This document shows positions 10,942 through 22,170 of a stretch of 64,000 nucleotides of DNA, one piece after another (within the stretch, counting starts at the first letter, position 1; each line of letters starts with the position of its first letter). This DNA comes from Thinopyrum elongatum (Eukaryota > Streptophyta > Magnoliopsida > Poales > Poaceae): positions 498,927,357-498,991,356 of the forward strand of contig CM022298.1 of NCBI GenBank assembly GCA_011799875.1, given 5' to 3'. The translations under genes were made by a program, and so were the position numbers. The notes beneath the pieces were generated by a model. That model was not told the DNA's origin. It made no database searches and worked only from the letters and a program-made list of their open reading frames with translations.

Positions 10942-12406
10942 AGAATCCACTCCGCTCGGCCCCCGCGTCGCCTACCCTAGGCGACACGGGCGGCAGCCCC
11001 CAATTGCGCCGCCGCCGCCACCCCCCCCCCCAGCGACTCCCCTCGCCGCCGCCGGAGGCCACCACCGGGCGAAGCCCGCGTCGTGGCGGCGGCGGCGGGG
11101 TCTCACCCCGTGGTGTGGCTTTCTCGCGCTAGGCCCACGGCGGGCGGCCCGCCTCCTGTGGTCCGTCGGCGGCTCTCCCGCGGCCTGGCGGCCGGCGTCG
11201 CGCCTGCTGGCGGCTGATCCGGTGGCGCCCCTTCTCCTCCACGCCTCCTGGTGGCTGTCCTGGCGGCTCCTCTCCGGTGGTGGATCTGGCTGCGCCGCCG
11301 CGGTCCCTCCCCGCCATGGTCACCGGCGTCGCCGGGTGCGGCGCGTCCCCCCTCCCCCCTCCCACGAGCTCCACCTCGCGCAGCCTCCCACCCCCTGGCC
11401 CTGGTCGTCCGGCGTCTTCCCGGCGGCAGGGCCTTGTCCCGGCCGTGCCTCCTCTTTGGCTGGCCGTGGTGGGGCTGTTGACTCCTGGCCTCCGGCTGTC
11501 CGGCGCGCTCCCGGCGGCGGAGCCTCGTCCCAGCCATGCCTCTTCCTCTCGGGCTGGTTGTGGTGCCGTTGGCGATGGATTCAGGCCTCCCCTGGCTCGA
11601 TCTGTCCTGTGGTCTGTCTGTGGTGGAGCGTCCGGCGGCGCCCGTTGTCAACTTCCCCGACGATGGGTGCGGCTCTTCTTCCGGTGGTGTGGTCTTGGCC
11701 TACTTTGCTTTCTGCATCTTCGAATCCGGATCCAGTAGCGCTTGGGATTGTGCGGACTTTGGCCAGGGCGAAAGCCTTGCTCGGCTCACCGATGCTGGCG
11801 GCAGCGACACCTGCGGGTGCCGTTTCCTTCTTGGAGGTGCCGCCATGGCCTCTTCTCCGCGCCCCTACGCGAGTATCAGGGGAAACCCTAGATCTAGTTC
11901 ACTAGATCGGACAGCGGCGGCGTCTCGGCGTCGTATCCTTCACGAAGGCGCGGTCTTGTTGCTCGTGGTGTGTTTGGTGTTGGATCGGAAGATTTTGGAT
12001 GCTTTGCTGGTCCAGGCTGCTCCTCTTGGCATGGGTATCCGGGGCGCAATGTACGGCCTTGACGGCACTCTCTCCATGGCTTCTCCTTCTAGCCCGGCCA
12101 GGTCCTGCACCCCACTTGCCGATCTTCTAGGCGCATAGGTGGGAGGTACGTTGATCCGGTCCGTCGTGAAGTCGTGGTTGTGTGATGATGGTGCCCGGCA
12201 TTGGTCACGGCGCGGCCTTGATACCTTGTATCTCGCCTCTTTGCCTTGTCGGCTAGAGTTCGAGCTAGAAGAGTTTGGTGCTGTGTTGTATCCCTCTTTG
12301 TTTTTCCCACACCTTGTGTGGTGCTTCTCTCTTCTCTTGTATGCCTCTGTATTTCTCTTCTACCTATCAATGAATGATACGCAAGCTTTGCGTATTCGCG
12401 AAAAAA
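10942..12406 (+). mobile_element. Non-coding LINE-derived retroposon with 16-bp target duplication
   Basis: Bounded by a perfect 16-bp direct repeat (gaaatcatggatgcag at 10926-10941 and 12407-12422). The right end carries gatacgcaagctttgcgt, attcgcg and a short A-run, the terminal motif seen on many Triticeae L1 elements. The left two thirds are extremely GC-rich, like a LINE 5' UTR, and the last 500 bp resemble a LINE 3' UTR. No RT, endonuclease or RNase H motif is present. The long frames (10859-11905, 11536-12138) are Pro/Arg-rich artefacts of composition and the first begins outside the insertion. Confidence 0.8.
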
Positions 12407-12593
12407 GAAATCATGGATGCAGGATAATATATACTGGTAGGACATACGTACGTTCTTGCGGTTGCTTGTATTGTAGTACTAGGTATGCGACATAAGAATA
12501 CTGCATTTTATAAGAGGCCTGATGTATTCTGCTAGGGTCACGTTCTAGAAAAAGAAGTGGCGACTAGCCCTTATATTCCGACCCAGTAACATC

Positions 12594-12985
12594 GTTTTTT
12601 GCCAACAAGTCCCTTCAATCTATTAATAATTTGCAACGGAAGTACAAATATCATCACAAGTGTTAAAAATTAGAACCCGGTCCGTGGACCACCTAGAAAC
12701 GACAACTAGAACTGGAATGAACCAAAGACGCGCCGCCATCGGCGCCCCTCATTTACCGGAGCCGAGCAAATCTTATTGTAGTAGACAGTTCGAAAGACGG
12801 GCTAAGACACTAAAATTACCTAAGGCAAGGACGAGATCCCAAGTCCACCGCACCTCCAAGACCCAAGGGTCACCGGAGGCGGGGCGGACCGGCGGCAACG
12901 GCAAGGGGGCAGAAACCCTAATCTTCTTGGGAGGAATTTTAAGAACTCCCACTTACTTCATAGAAGGTAATAGAGCATAGGTTGA
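12594..12985 (-). mobile_element. Probable minus-strand LINE-type retroposon fragment
   Basis: Starts with a T-run at 12594-12599. The minus strand ends with a 3' UTR-like segment (gtacttccgttgcaaatt, attaatagattgaaggg, then poly-A) of the kind seen in grass L1 elements. The upstream minus-strand sequence is GC-rich without a coding frame. No clear target duplication was found, so the far boundary is approximate. Confidence 0.4.
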
Positions 12986-13256
12986 TCCTACCATCGATTG
13001 CCCAAAGGTAATAAAAAAATGTAGCAATCAAAAGAGAAATAAGAAATATTCTTGCCAACTAAAAAACTCTTGTTAGATTTGATGCCCTCTCGTTACAAAC
13101 AGTAACTTTCATATATAATATGCATGTTGGTTCAATGTAAAATATCCTACGTTGTTGGGAGAAAAATATCATGTGATATATTTAGTCATCTAAGGATTTT
13201 GTTTGTGCACTTAAATATGTCCGTTGAAATTATTTATATTTCAACTCAAAAAAGGA

Positions 13257-13557
13257 GCGAATCAACCTGTGGTTGGATGGTTAGAGGGACTGTGGTATCC
13301 CCAGCCCACCAGGGTTCAAATCTTGGTGCTCGTATTTATTCTTAGATTTATTTCAGGATTTTCGGTGATGCGCATTCAGTGGGAGGAGACGTTCCCGTCG
13401 ACGACGAGGTGCCTACGGTGACTTCGTGAATTTCAAGATGATATGCCGGCTCAGTTTTTCGGAGGTGCTCATAGGGGTAGGGTGTGCGTGTGTGCGTTCA
13501 TAGGGGTGAGTGTATGCGTGTGTATATGAGCGCTTGCGTCTGTACTGTGTTAAAAAA
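13257..13557 (+). mobile_element. Au-type SINE with 14-bp target duplication
   Basis: Contains the tRNA-derived head with an A-box-like segment (tggttggatggttagagg) and a B-box (ggttcaaatc, 13314-13323). The body (gcgcattcagtgggaggaga, cgttcccgtcgacgacgagg) and tail (gagcgcttgcgtctgtactg) match the Au SINE described from Aegilops and wheat, as I recall it. It is flanked by aactcaaaaaagga at 13243-13256 and 13558-13571 and ends with a short A-run. It looks full length. Confidence 0.92.
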
Positions 13558-13689
13558 AACTCAAAAAAGGAAATAAAATTGTGTATGTGTGGCATGGTAC
13601 AATTGGCAGAAGTGAAGTGAAGTTTGTCTAAATTATTTACATGATTAATAATCCATACATACATTTTTTCTCTCCGGTGATTAATATTT

Positions 13690-14402
13690 TTTTCGAGAAA
13701 AGACACCCGACAATGACGGCATCTTATAACTAAAATTTATCAATGAAAGCATTAAACATTACAAACAAAAGAGAACGAGACACATAACGACCATAGAAAG
13801 AATGTCATTGAAAATCATACTGGACATCTTCTTCTTTCTATTGTCTTCCATGTGTCGAAGCTTCAGAAATGCACTGAACCTGCAAACGCCCCCATTATAC
13901 CAGACTTTGAAGACTGCAATAGCCACTCGTCGCTAGAAACGAAATCTAGTAACCATTGGAGGAATATCGGTTGGGCCATCACCCCATGAACTGTAGGCTT
14001 GAAATCCTTCACCACTAGTACAGGAGGGTTGAAGAAGCGGAGTCATGCCGTAGAACAAACCGAAAGACGAGGTTGACGTCAGCTCACCAAGATCTAGTCA
14101 ATTGCTTCCCTTTATTGACACACCAAGTGCCAATATCTAAAAAGAGCCAACAAATCTGCAACAACAATCCTCGCAAGCCCTTCGTCGGTGCTATATCAGT
14201 CGTCGTCCATGTAGGGCAAGGCCGGAGAAAGCTTATTCCAACGCATCATCGCCGCACACCTTGTTGATGCCGTTAGAGAAATAAAAATCTAAGGTAAATA
14301 AGAAGTAAAAACAAAAAAGATGGGTCCCCACTCCTCTAGCCGGCGGATGAATCGGAGAGAGAGAGGGCCAAGGTGGTGGCATGGAAGAGACTTGGTTCAA
14401 TT
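13690..14402 (-). mobile_element. Probable minus-strand LINE-type retroposon fragment
   Basis: A T-run followed by cgagaaaagacacccgacaa is the reverse complement of a LINE-like 3' terminus (gtcgggtgtcttttctcg plus poly-A). The sequence read on the minus strand has a UTR-like body with no conserved domain. The pair attaatattt at 13680-13689 and 14403-14412 could be the target duplication, but both lie in AT-rich DNA, so the right boundary is uncertain. Confidence 0.4.
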
Positions 14403-14456
14403 ATTAATATTTGACATTATTTTTTCTACTAAAATGCACATCTTAGCACAAAAAAG

Positions 14457-15725
14457 GTAAATGATTTAAGTCGGGTGACCGGCCACAGCTTTCGCACGTC
14501 ACCTCCTATCGGCACGCGTCCTTGAATGGGTTCGGCAAATCACCCATCCCGCCCTTATCTTTTCACGTGCAGCACCAACCTCTCGTTCCTCCAAAATTCT
14601 AGCCACCGTCGCACGCCCACCCCCAATCTTCTCTTGTGTGTGTCCGCCCAGTGAGAGAGGCTCCCATCACCCCGCCGTGAGGCTCGCCTGTGTTGCGAGA
14701 CACTGTCACGCGCGCACGGCAAGGAACGACCTCGGACTGCTCCAAGGTAGGAACAACCACGGCTCGCTATGATAGGGACAAACCTCTCTCCTTTTCCCCA
14801 GCCATGGTCATGCCTACCCGTTCCTCTCCCGTTTCAGCCACAAGCGGAGCTGCAATGGCAACGCCCACGCCGGGGGGGGGGGGGGAGATCGTGTGCTGCT
14901 ATCATGCCAGCCACATACTGTAACCGGCAAGGAATGGTGATGCAACATGTGAGACGCGGTGCTAGAAGTCGGTGAGGCACGGTACCGCGGTGGCAACACC
15001 CATGCTGCGCAGATGCTACGACCAGTGAGGCATCGTGCTGGGACCGATCATGTCATGGGGACGGGCGATGAGGGAGGGCTGCGGTGCTCGAGATGGATTC
15101 AACCAGCAGCAAGGTGTGCTGCAACCGGTGGCACAAGATGCTCAAACCAACGGCAAGGAGTGTCGCAAAAGCTGCAACCGGCGACCGAGAAAACTTCAAC
15201 GGGCGACGCCAAATCTTCAACCAGAGAGACGCCACCGGGAGACGAAGGAAGTTGGACGGCCATCGCACAACCGCGAAGCTGCACCCGGCGGTGGAAAAAG
15301 CTTCGCCCGGCGATGGAAAAAGCTTCGCCTGACGATGGAAAAAGCTGATGATGATGGGAGCGGTGACTCAGGGAGCTGCAATGGCGGCATGGTGGTGTTG
15401 TGACGGGTGTGTTATGATGGTGGCAACTAGGTGTTGCAACGACAACCACCAGGAAAGCGTGCTACAACGGCGCCGCCATGCTGGAATCGGCGCGGATGGG
15501 TGTTGCAAGCTCCAGGGAGAGTTGTTCTCAAGCACGGGGACGCGGTTATGCAAGGGTCGGCGACTAGCGGTGAGATGGTGGTGCTTCGTGGTCAGAGCGT
15601 ATCACGTGTTCTGGGAGGGCAAGGGAGGGAGGGGTCGATGGTGCTCGTTGCGGCTCTCCTCTCTCTGTATGAGTTGATGCGACCGACCTGGGTGGGTGGG
15701 TTTCGACCGGCGCCTAGCGGTGCCC
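14457..15725 (+). mobile_element. Mutator-like MITE-type element, copy 1
   Basis: The left end (GGTAAATG, then GGGTGACCGGCC) and the reverse complement of the right end (GGGCACCGCTAGGCGCCGG, then TCGA) match the terminal inverted repeats of the element at 51888-53538. The interior has the same vocabulary (tgcaaccggcgac, ttcaacgggcgac, ggaaaaagcttcgcc) in opposite orientation to that copy. No transposase motif is seen, and the scattered frames are composition artefacts. A target duplication is not convincing here because the right flank is an A-run. Confidence 0.6.
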
Positions 15726-16486
15726 AAAAAAAATCAGCGCGTCTTGTTGCTTTGTGAAATTGTGATGAAACCAAATTTGGAAGAAATATATAACATCAAT
15801 CTTAATAGTTATGTGTTTCCTTAATTCGCCTTCGAGGTTTAAGGGCACTATAATCTGTTTCCTAACTTGCAGAAGTAAAAGGCAGATTAAAAATAGCCCC
15901 CCACCTTAAAAATAGGCATCAACGTATCAGGCACCCTCAGGCATGATGTCCAGGACACTGTCAAAACTGAACTTAAGTTCCCTCAACAAAAAAAAACTGA
16001 ACTTAAGTAATACTCCTACCAGCCATTGGACCTTAAGTTAAAAATTGACGGCTCATGCCGACTTGGTGGACAGAGTACATCAATCGTATGTATGTTTTGC
16101 ACTGCACACACACACTTTTCAGTGTGACGTTACATAGCACCATCATCAAATCTTCAGTGGTAATTCAGTTCCCTGCCCCACCACAGGCCCAGAGCACATA
16201 TACGCGTCTTCAAGTTCCGTAGTTAAGTTTTGGAATGGTCCCCAGAAAAAAGGCCTTATTCCCTCCAGAGAACTTTGACATGCTCCTGCGGTGTACTGCA
16301 AGTGCAACCCAGAGCAACAAGACCAAACTGCCCCTCCCCCTGACCCTCTCAAGGCCTTAACTAACTCCAGCCCGTGCATGACCATGGAGATCCTCTCACT
16401 CGCATCGCATGCCAGTACGAATGTGACAACCTGATGTGACCTCAGTTCAACTCCTCACCGTCTTCTCCCCGCGCGCGCCGGCCCAG
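15726..16486. other. Upstream region of the 16487 gene
   Basis: Contains short duplicated ctgaacttaagt motifs (about 15967-16010), an ac-dinucleotide run near 16106 and no coding frame I can support. No obvious TATA box was seen in the last 400 bp before the start codon. Confidence 0.35.
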
Positions 16487-17372
16487 ATGTTCCTCCACCA
16501 CCTCTTGGTGCAAAACATGGCCAAGAACACACACCAACCAAGGTACACACACCCTCCCACCATCGATCCTGTGAGCTAGCTCGCGTGTGCGCGGGCGCGC
16601 TCAATGTTTTGTTGTTGAGACAATTCTGGAGGTTCGTGTCGGCTGACGTGAGTGATGGCCTGCATGCAGATCGAAAGACGGCAGAGCGAGAGGCCTGTCC
16701 AAGAAGTCGCCGTGGTACCAGCGCGCGGTGGAGCTGCTGCTCCTCATCTGGAAGCAGCCGGCGGGGGCGCCGACGACGACGAAGGCGGCCGCGGCGGCGG
16801 GGGTGTCGGCCACCGGCAAGGCTGCGGCGGCCCCGGCCGGCCCGGGGAGGCTGCGCAAGTCGTCGTCGCTGAACGTGGCTGCGTCGTTCACGCGCGTCTG
16901 CCTCTGCGCGCCCATCTCCTCCTACAACGAGCCGTCGCTCTACTTCCAGCCGGGCGACGTGGCGCCGCGCCGGAGCTACAGCTACCCGCGCGCGTCGTCG
17001 GCGTCGGCGTCCGGGTGCGGCGCGAACGCGAACGCCAATCCGCTGGTGGCCCCGCCGCCGGGCGCCGAGCCGCACCGCGGGGCGTCGGGCGGCGGGGAGG
17101 CCGCGAGGCGGCCGGTGTTCCGCGGCAAGTCGCTGACGGACGACCACCTGATGCGGCGGTTCGTGGTGGACGAGGGCGCCACGCGGCGGCGTAACCAGAT
17201 GGAGGTGATCCGGCGGCGGCACGCCACGGCGGCCAAGCGCCGGCGCCTGGGCCCCAGCCCGCTCCGCCGGATGGTGCTGGCGGAGTCGGAGTCGGAGGGC
17301 GAGGACGAGGCGCTGGCGGAGACGCAACAACGGGAGCGGAAGCGAGCGGAGCCCCGGTCGTCGGTAGCGTAG
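16487..17372 (+). CDS. Uncharacterised two-exon plant protein, 252 aa
   Basis: Exon 1 is 16487-16542 and exon 2 is 16670-17372. The 127-bp intron begins GTACAC and ends TGCAG, and the split codon AG/A keeps the frame. The ATG at 16487 gives MFLHHLLVQNMAK; an in-frame ATG at 16517 is an alternative start. Recognisable stretches are SKKSPWYQRAVELLLLIW (residues 29-46), LRKSSSLNVAASFTRVCLC, then YNEPSLYF, PRRSYSYPRAS, and a C-terminal half with SLTDDHLMRRFVVDE, RRNQMEVIRRR and KRRR (208-211). The last two basic clusters suggest nuclear targeting. An acidic ESESEGEDE tract lies near the end. Codon use is very GC-rich, like many grass genes. I do not recognise a named family; the ordered, non-repetitive motifs and clean splice argue for a real gene. 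Confidence 0.75.
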
Positions 17373-18600
17373 CACTGGCGTGGCGTGAAGCTTCCTTCCT
17401 TCCCCTGTTTGCTTCCCGTTCACTCACTCGCCCCTCGTCGTTTTTCCTTTGTTCTCTCTCACTTGTGTTGTTGTCGATATCATGTCACGCATGAACAAAT
17501 TTGAGCAGCCATCCAGTGCGATGTTTTTACTAGTACGTTTGGTGGATTGTGTCCTTTGCTGTGTGTGTTTCTGCTTCTGATTCTGCATCTTGCTTTTGCT
17601 GCGTGCCATTTCGCTCTGGCCCGGCCGCCGGCAAAGTGAAAGCGCTGTGGTAGGTACCGGACGGCCGAGCAAGAGCAACCGATGCAACGGCTAACCCCCG
17701 CGCAGGGCCCCGCGTGACGGCGAGGGAGCCAGCCAGAGCCTCCTCGGCCAGGCATTTAATCGCATCAGCTCAGTGGATGGAGGTAAATGCGCGTACGTGT
17801 GATCGGCATCAAGTACGTATGAACAACCCATACGAACCCTGCCTGCCGTTGGGCACCGCAGACGTACTACTACGAGCAGCCCAATCAAGGACCAAACGAA
17901 CGTTCAGACCCCGACAGTGCCCGCCGGCCGGCCGGGGTCAGAACACGGACACGCCGCGCGCGCTCCCGGCGTGCCTTGCCCGGCGAGAGCTCGCGAACGG
18001 GCCCGTCATGCAAATGCAGTGCGCGCGCCTCGGGAGCACGCACGCCAGCGTCGAAACGACCGTTTCTTGGGCAGATCGTGAGCTGGACAGGCAGCTGCGG
18101 CGCTGCCGTGTATCGGGAAGGAAGGTTCGGCCGACCAGTCTCAGTCACCACATTCTCGAGAGCGAGTTATATGCCCGGTGTGTGGTACGCTTGGGCGGGC
18201 GACGGCGTGCTAGAATATTGGCGTGCAGACGGCCCTGCGGGAAAGCAAGAACTACTACAGCTCTACACGCCGCGAATAACATAGCATAATCTGAACCAAT
18301 CTGCCTCACTAAACAAAAGGTTTGTGGTACGAGTAGGCGTGCATGATTGATGTTCCTTGCCCTTCTTTTCGGCTGGAAAAGCACCACGAAGCTGGTCTCG
18401 TCTCTCAGCAGTGAACGACGAATAGTGTGATTAGTGGTGGTGGTACTACAACTAGCCTGTAGCGGCGCCGGCAGCGGGCCCACCTGCTTCCACGTCCAGC
18501 TTAACCTTTTCTCGCCTAGCGTAGAGTGGGCCCTTCCGGCGTTCGCCTTCCGGAATTAGTAGAGAACTAGAGATACTATTTTTTTTAAGCGTGGGCCACC
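17373..18600. other. Downstream/intergenic, no gene recognised
   Basis: 3' flank of the preceding gene, followed by GC-rich sequence. The 17714-18289 plus frame and the opposing frames overlap and carry no motif, so they are not called. Confidence 0.4.
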
Positions 18601-18649
18601 CTGATTAAACAAGCCCGTGGGCTTGTTCTGAGCCCGGGAATGGGGATCC

Positions 18650-19262
18650 CCGCGGGGACGAAATCACTGTTCATGAACTCGTCTGGAAAGTATTTCACGA
18701 TCTGACCCTTTTAGCAACGCCAGAACCCGTGGCGTTTCATTCCAACGTAGAAACGCCGAGCTAGCTAGCGTTGCTGCCCTAAACCGAGCACGCGCTGCTC
18801 GCTGACGTGGCAGGTCAGAAACGCCAAGCTAGCTAGCGTTTCTGGAAACGCCAGGGACTATGGCGTTTCTAGTCTAAATAAATTGCAAGGAAACAATCAA
18901 AGAAAAATATTCGCATGTTGGCCAGAAACGCCAAGAGACATGGCGTTGCTAAACTTCATGAAAACGCCATGATGCATGGCGTTGCTGGCTTGCATAGCAC
19001 AGCATAAAGCAATTCGACAGTACTGTATTAGTCCAGCAACGCCAACGGTCATGGCGTTTCACGTATGGGCAGAAACGCAATCTAGCTTGGCGTTTCCATG
19101 TGGCGATGCAACGCAGTCTAGCTCGGCGTTTCTAGGTTGTGAAGAAACGCCACGGGTTCTGGCGTTGCTAAAAGGATCAGATCGTGAAATACTTTCCAGA
19201 CGAGTTCATTTTATGCAATTCTTTCGGTATAAGGTCAGAACAGTGATTTCTCCCTCCCCGCG
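18650..19262. repeat. Fold-back element made of ten 21-bp palindromic modules
   Basis: The outer arms 18675-18738 and 19144-19207 are inverted copies differing at one position over 64 bp. The inverted similarity continues outward (gaaatcactgttc at 18660-18672, gaacagtgatttc at 19238-19250) to ccgcgg-containing ends. Inside are ten modules, each exactly 21 bp: AACGCC (or AACGCA), nine bases, then GGCGTT (or AGCGTT). They start at 18716, 18752, 18820, 18847, 18927, 18963, 19038, 19074, 19110 and 19146, with a 36-bp step recurring five times. Left and right modules pair across the centre near 18955. No target duplication or coding frame was seen. Confidence 0.85.
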
Positions 19263-19529
19263 GCGCCCGTCGCTAACAAATCTCGTTTGGTTCCCCTGGA
19301 AAAAAAATCTCGTTTGGACTCTTCAGTCACGGGCAAACAAGTTCTGAAAAAAGAATCACGGGCAAACAGCTTGAAAAATTCCCGGGACGCCTTCTTTTTA
19401 AAACGAGATAATACCACATGTGTTGCCATGAAATTGGATGTATAGTTTCTAAAAATTATGCAGAATATTAATTCAGTCGTTACGATTTAAACTATGTGCG
19501 AATTTTTTGCATAAGCAAAAAAAAAAGTT

Positions 19530-20076
19530 GACATGAAAAGTTGTGCATGTCACAGCTACTTTTGTCAGTTCTGTGTGCGGCACCTCGAGACCTCATCGCA
19601 CCTCTTCTGGGAGTGCACCTTCGTCGTCCAAGTCTGGAACACAGTGGCAACCTGGGCAGGGTGCAGTGCCCTGGCACACAACAACTGGAGCAGGGGAAAA
19701 CAACGGCTGAGCGCGTCCAGATGATCATCGATGGAGCACCTCCAGGCACAAGGAAGGGAACCAGATCGATGCTCTCCTTGGTCGTCTGGCACATTTGGAT
19801 CGAGCGCAATGCGTGCACCTTCAGGGGAAAGACCCCAAGTGCAAACAACATCACTGAAGCCTGCCGCCGGGACATGGAGCAATGGAGGATCGCCGGAGCC
19901 AAATGCATCGAGCACCCCTTCCGGGACGTGCCATGAGAGATAGCGATCAGGCTGACAGGCTAGCTTAGAAGCCCGCTAAGCTGGCAGTGTAACTTTTCTT
20001 TTTCTTGATCAACACCTGTTTTCCGCTCTCTTCCTGCTTATGAAATGAAAGCCAGCAATGGCCACTTTCAAAAAGT
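19530..20076 (+). pseudogene. 5'-truncated LINE: zf-RVT and C-terminal end of reverse transcriptase
   Basis: The first frame (19533-19724) has C-x2-C, then H-LFWECTFVVQVWN, which is the zinc-binding region after the RT of plant L1 elements (zf-RVT). After a frameshift near 19690-19705 a second frame (to 19936) gives SLVVWHIWIERNACTFRGK, the usual conserved segment that follows. A 3' UTR then ends with gaaatgaaagccagcaatgg and a short A-run near 20076, a typical LINE tail. It is non-functional because of the truncation and frameshift. Confidence 0.8.
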
Positions 20077-20449
20077 AAAATCCACTTAATGCACTAATGC
20101 ATGTTGCATGATAGATGATTCTCATGCGCGGATCAGACGGACGCTAATGGATCAAGCTAGTAAATCTAACAGCTATAACAATTTTAATAATGTGGAATCA
20201 TGCATGTTGAGATAATTAGAGTTCGGTATATATAAGATGACTCGGATCAACTATAAAGGTTTGTCTTCAGAAGTACGAAGCACTCTAAACATAATAAAAA
20301 TTATATCGATGTCCCTAGACCACCAAACGACCACTGTCGTCGCTAGAATGACATGTTGTTGCCGCTCTCATAATGGGGCCGGTCTAACCCACTCGATGAC
20401 AGCCGAAAATTCTTCGTGCACACGTCCCTAAGGACTAGCACCCCAGAGC

Positions 20450-22170
20450 CACAGTCGCCTTCGTTGAACCCTTGAATCAATTCGAAAAACCTGAACATGC
20501 CAAGCTTCAAGTTGACCATGTAAACACTTTGAGGATTATGAGCTCACTGAGAAAAGCTGTAATCTTATCAAGGATGAGCTCATAGCTCTCACTGAGTATT
20601 ATGCTCAACTTAAGGTTGTCGTCTTTAAGTCACTCACAACCACTCCTCCCATTAATATAATGATAATGCCTTACTTATTCACTTGACTATGCATCACTCC
20701 TTGAGGAGAAGGAGAATTTGGAAGCACAACTCGAGAAGGGCCTTGTGTCTTGTATCCAAGGTAAAAAGAGCTTAAATGACGTTTCAAGCAATCAAAAGGA
20801 ATGCTTTGCCAAGGAGGGGCTTGATGATCCCTTCTCCAAGAAGAAGAAGTAGAGCAAGCAGAATAAGAAGAAGGAAAGATGCACATCCCCAACCTCAAAG
20901 AATTGCCTTTGTTCAAGAAGGGCACAAAGAAAAGGAGAACATGAAGGATAAGGTTGGGGGTAGTAATGTCATTAGGAACAATGCTAATCTCAATGACTTT
21001 GCCGGAAAGAACAATCCATCTTGTGTCCTTATGAAAAGGAAAGGATGGGTACCCATATGCTAAATTTGTTGGCACTAACTATGATGATTATGCTTGGACT
21101 ATTTGAGTTCCTAAGACACTTGTTTCTAACACTCTAGTACCCATTCAAAAATGAGTACCTATAATCAAGGCTTGATTCATGTAGGACCATACATCTGGTG
21201 GAACTTAATGTGTGATCGATAGTGGATGCACAAATCATATGACGGGAGAGAGGGATATGCTCATGGAGTTTGTTGATGCACTCAAGTCCTCGAACATCAA
21301 ATGCTTCACTTTTAGAAGTCATGCTTGTCCAATCCCTCCACTACAATTTACTTTCCACTATTCAATTGGTATGTGTCGGTTATGCCAGGGAATTTCACAT
21401 GACGGCCTTTAGAAGAGATAATCTAAAAGTGGTCTTTGTTGGGCATGTTGAACACAACCTTTATGTGGATGATTTTCTCGAAAGGGAGCTCACATCTTAC
21501 AACATGACTAATGGCCAAGGCCGGTGTGGGGTGGCTATTGTGTCGTAGGCTAGCCCATGTGGGTATGAGAACTTACACTCTCTTCTAAAAGTCTAGCACA
21601 TTCTTGGACTAACCGATGTGACTTTTGCCAAAGGGCGAGTGTGTATTGCGGAAAACTACATGAAAGAAGGATAAGTCAGTGACTATCATCATAACGACGA
21701 GGCCTTTTGAGCTGCTTCATTTGGATCTCTTTGGACCTTCATCTTATGATAGTTTAGGTGTGACGAGGTTTTGCCTTGTCATTGTCGATAACTGTACAAG
21801 ATATACGTGGGTGTTCTTTCTCAAGACTAAAGATGAAACACTTGACACCATCAAATTTGCCAAAGAAGCTCAACATCAACACAATCAAGAGAACATGGCA
21901 ATTCAAAGGGACAATGACAATGAGTTAAATAATTACACAATTGACGAGTTGTTGAGTGATGGGGGGGGGGATCAAACACCAATATGCCATGACATACTCC
22001 CCTCAACAAAATGGTGTGGCGAAGAGCAAGAACGAGACACATATGGAGATGGCAAGGATCATGCTTGATGACCATAAATCTCCTTACTAGCCTTGAGTTC
22101 AAGCCATCAATACCACATGTCATGCATTAAAGTCGCTCTATCTCCGCAATCTCAAAAATAAGACCCAATA
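20450..22170 (+). pseudogene. Decayed copia gag-pol fragment
   Basis: Scattered frames retain copia landmarks in the right order. There is a charged gag-like segment (EEKENLEAQLEKG, about 20700-20760), then the protease region DSGCTNHMTGERDM near 21214, then a GAG-pre-integrase-like piece (AHVGMRTYTL near 21550). Next is an integrase N-terminal core, RPFELLHLDLFGPSSYDS and a TRYTWVFFLKTKDE segment (21679-22068). Many stops and frameshifts interrupt it, and a G-run at 21961-21970 breaks the integrase. No LTRs were located. It differs from the gag-pol of the other copia elements here and is clearly older. Confidence 0.75.

Noticed and set aside
10859..11905. 348-codon plus-strand open frame
   Set aside because: It begins outside the LINE-derived insertion and crosses its target duplication. 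The product is Pro/Arg/Trp-rich with no domain, as expected from very GC-rich sequence lacking stop codons.
16455..17423. 322-codon minus-strand frame opposite the two-exon gene
   Set aside because: An Arg-rich shadow of the GC-rich exon 2. The plus strand has a consistent splice and ordered motifs.
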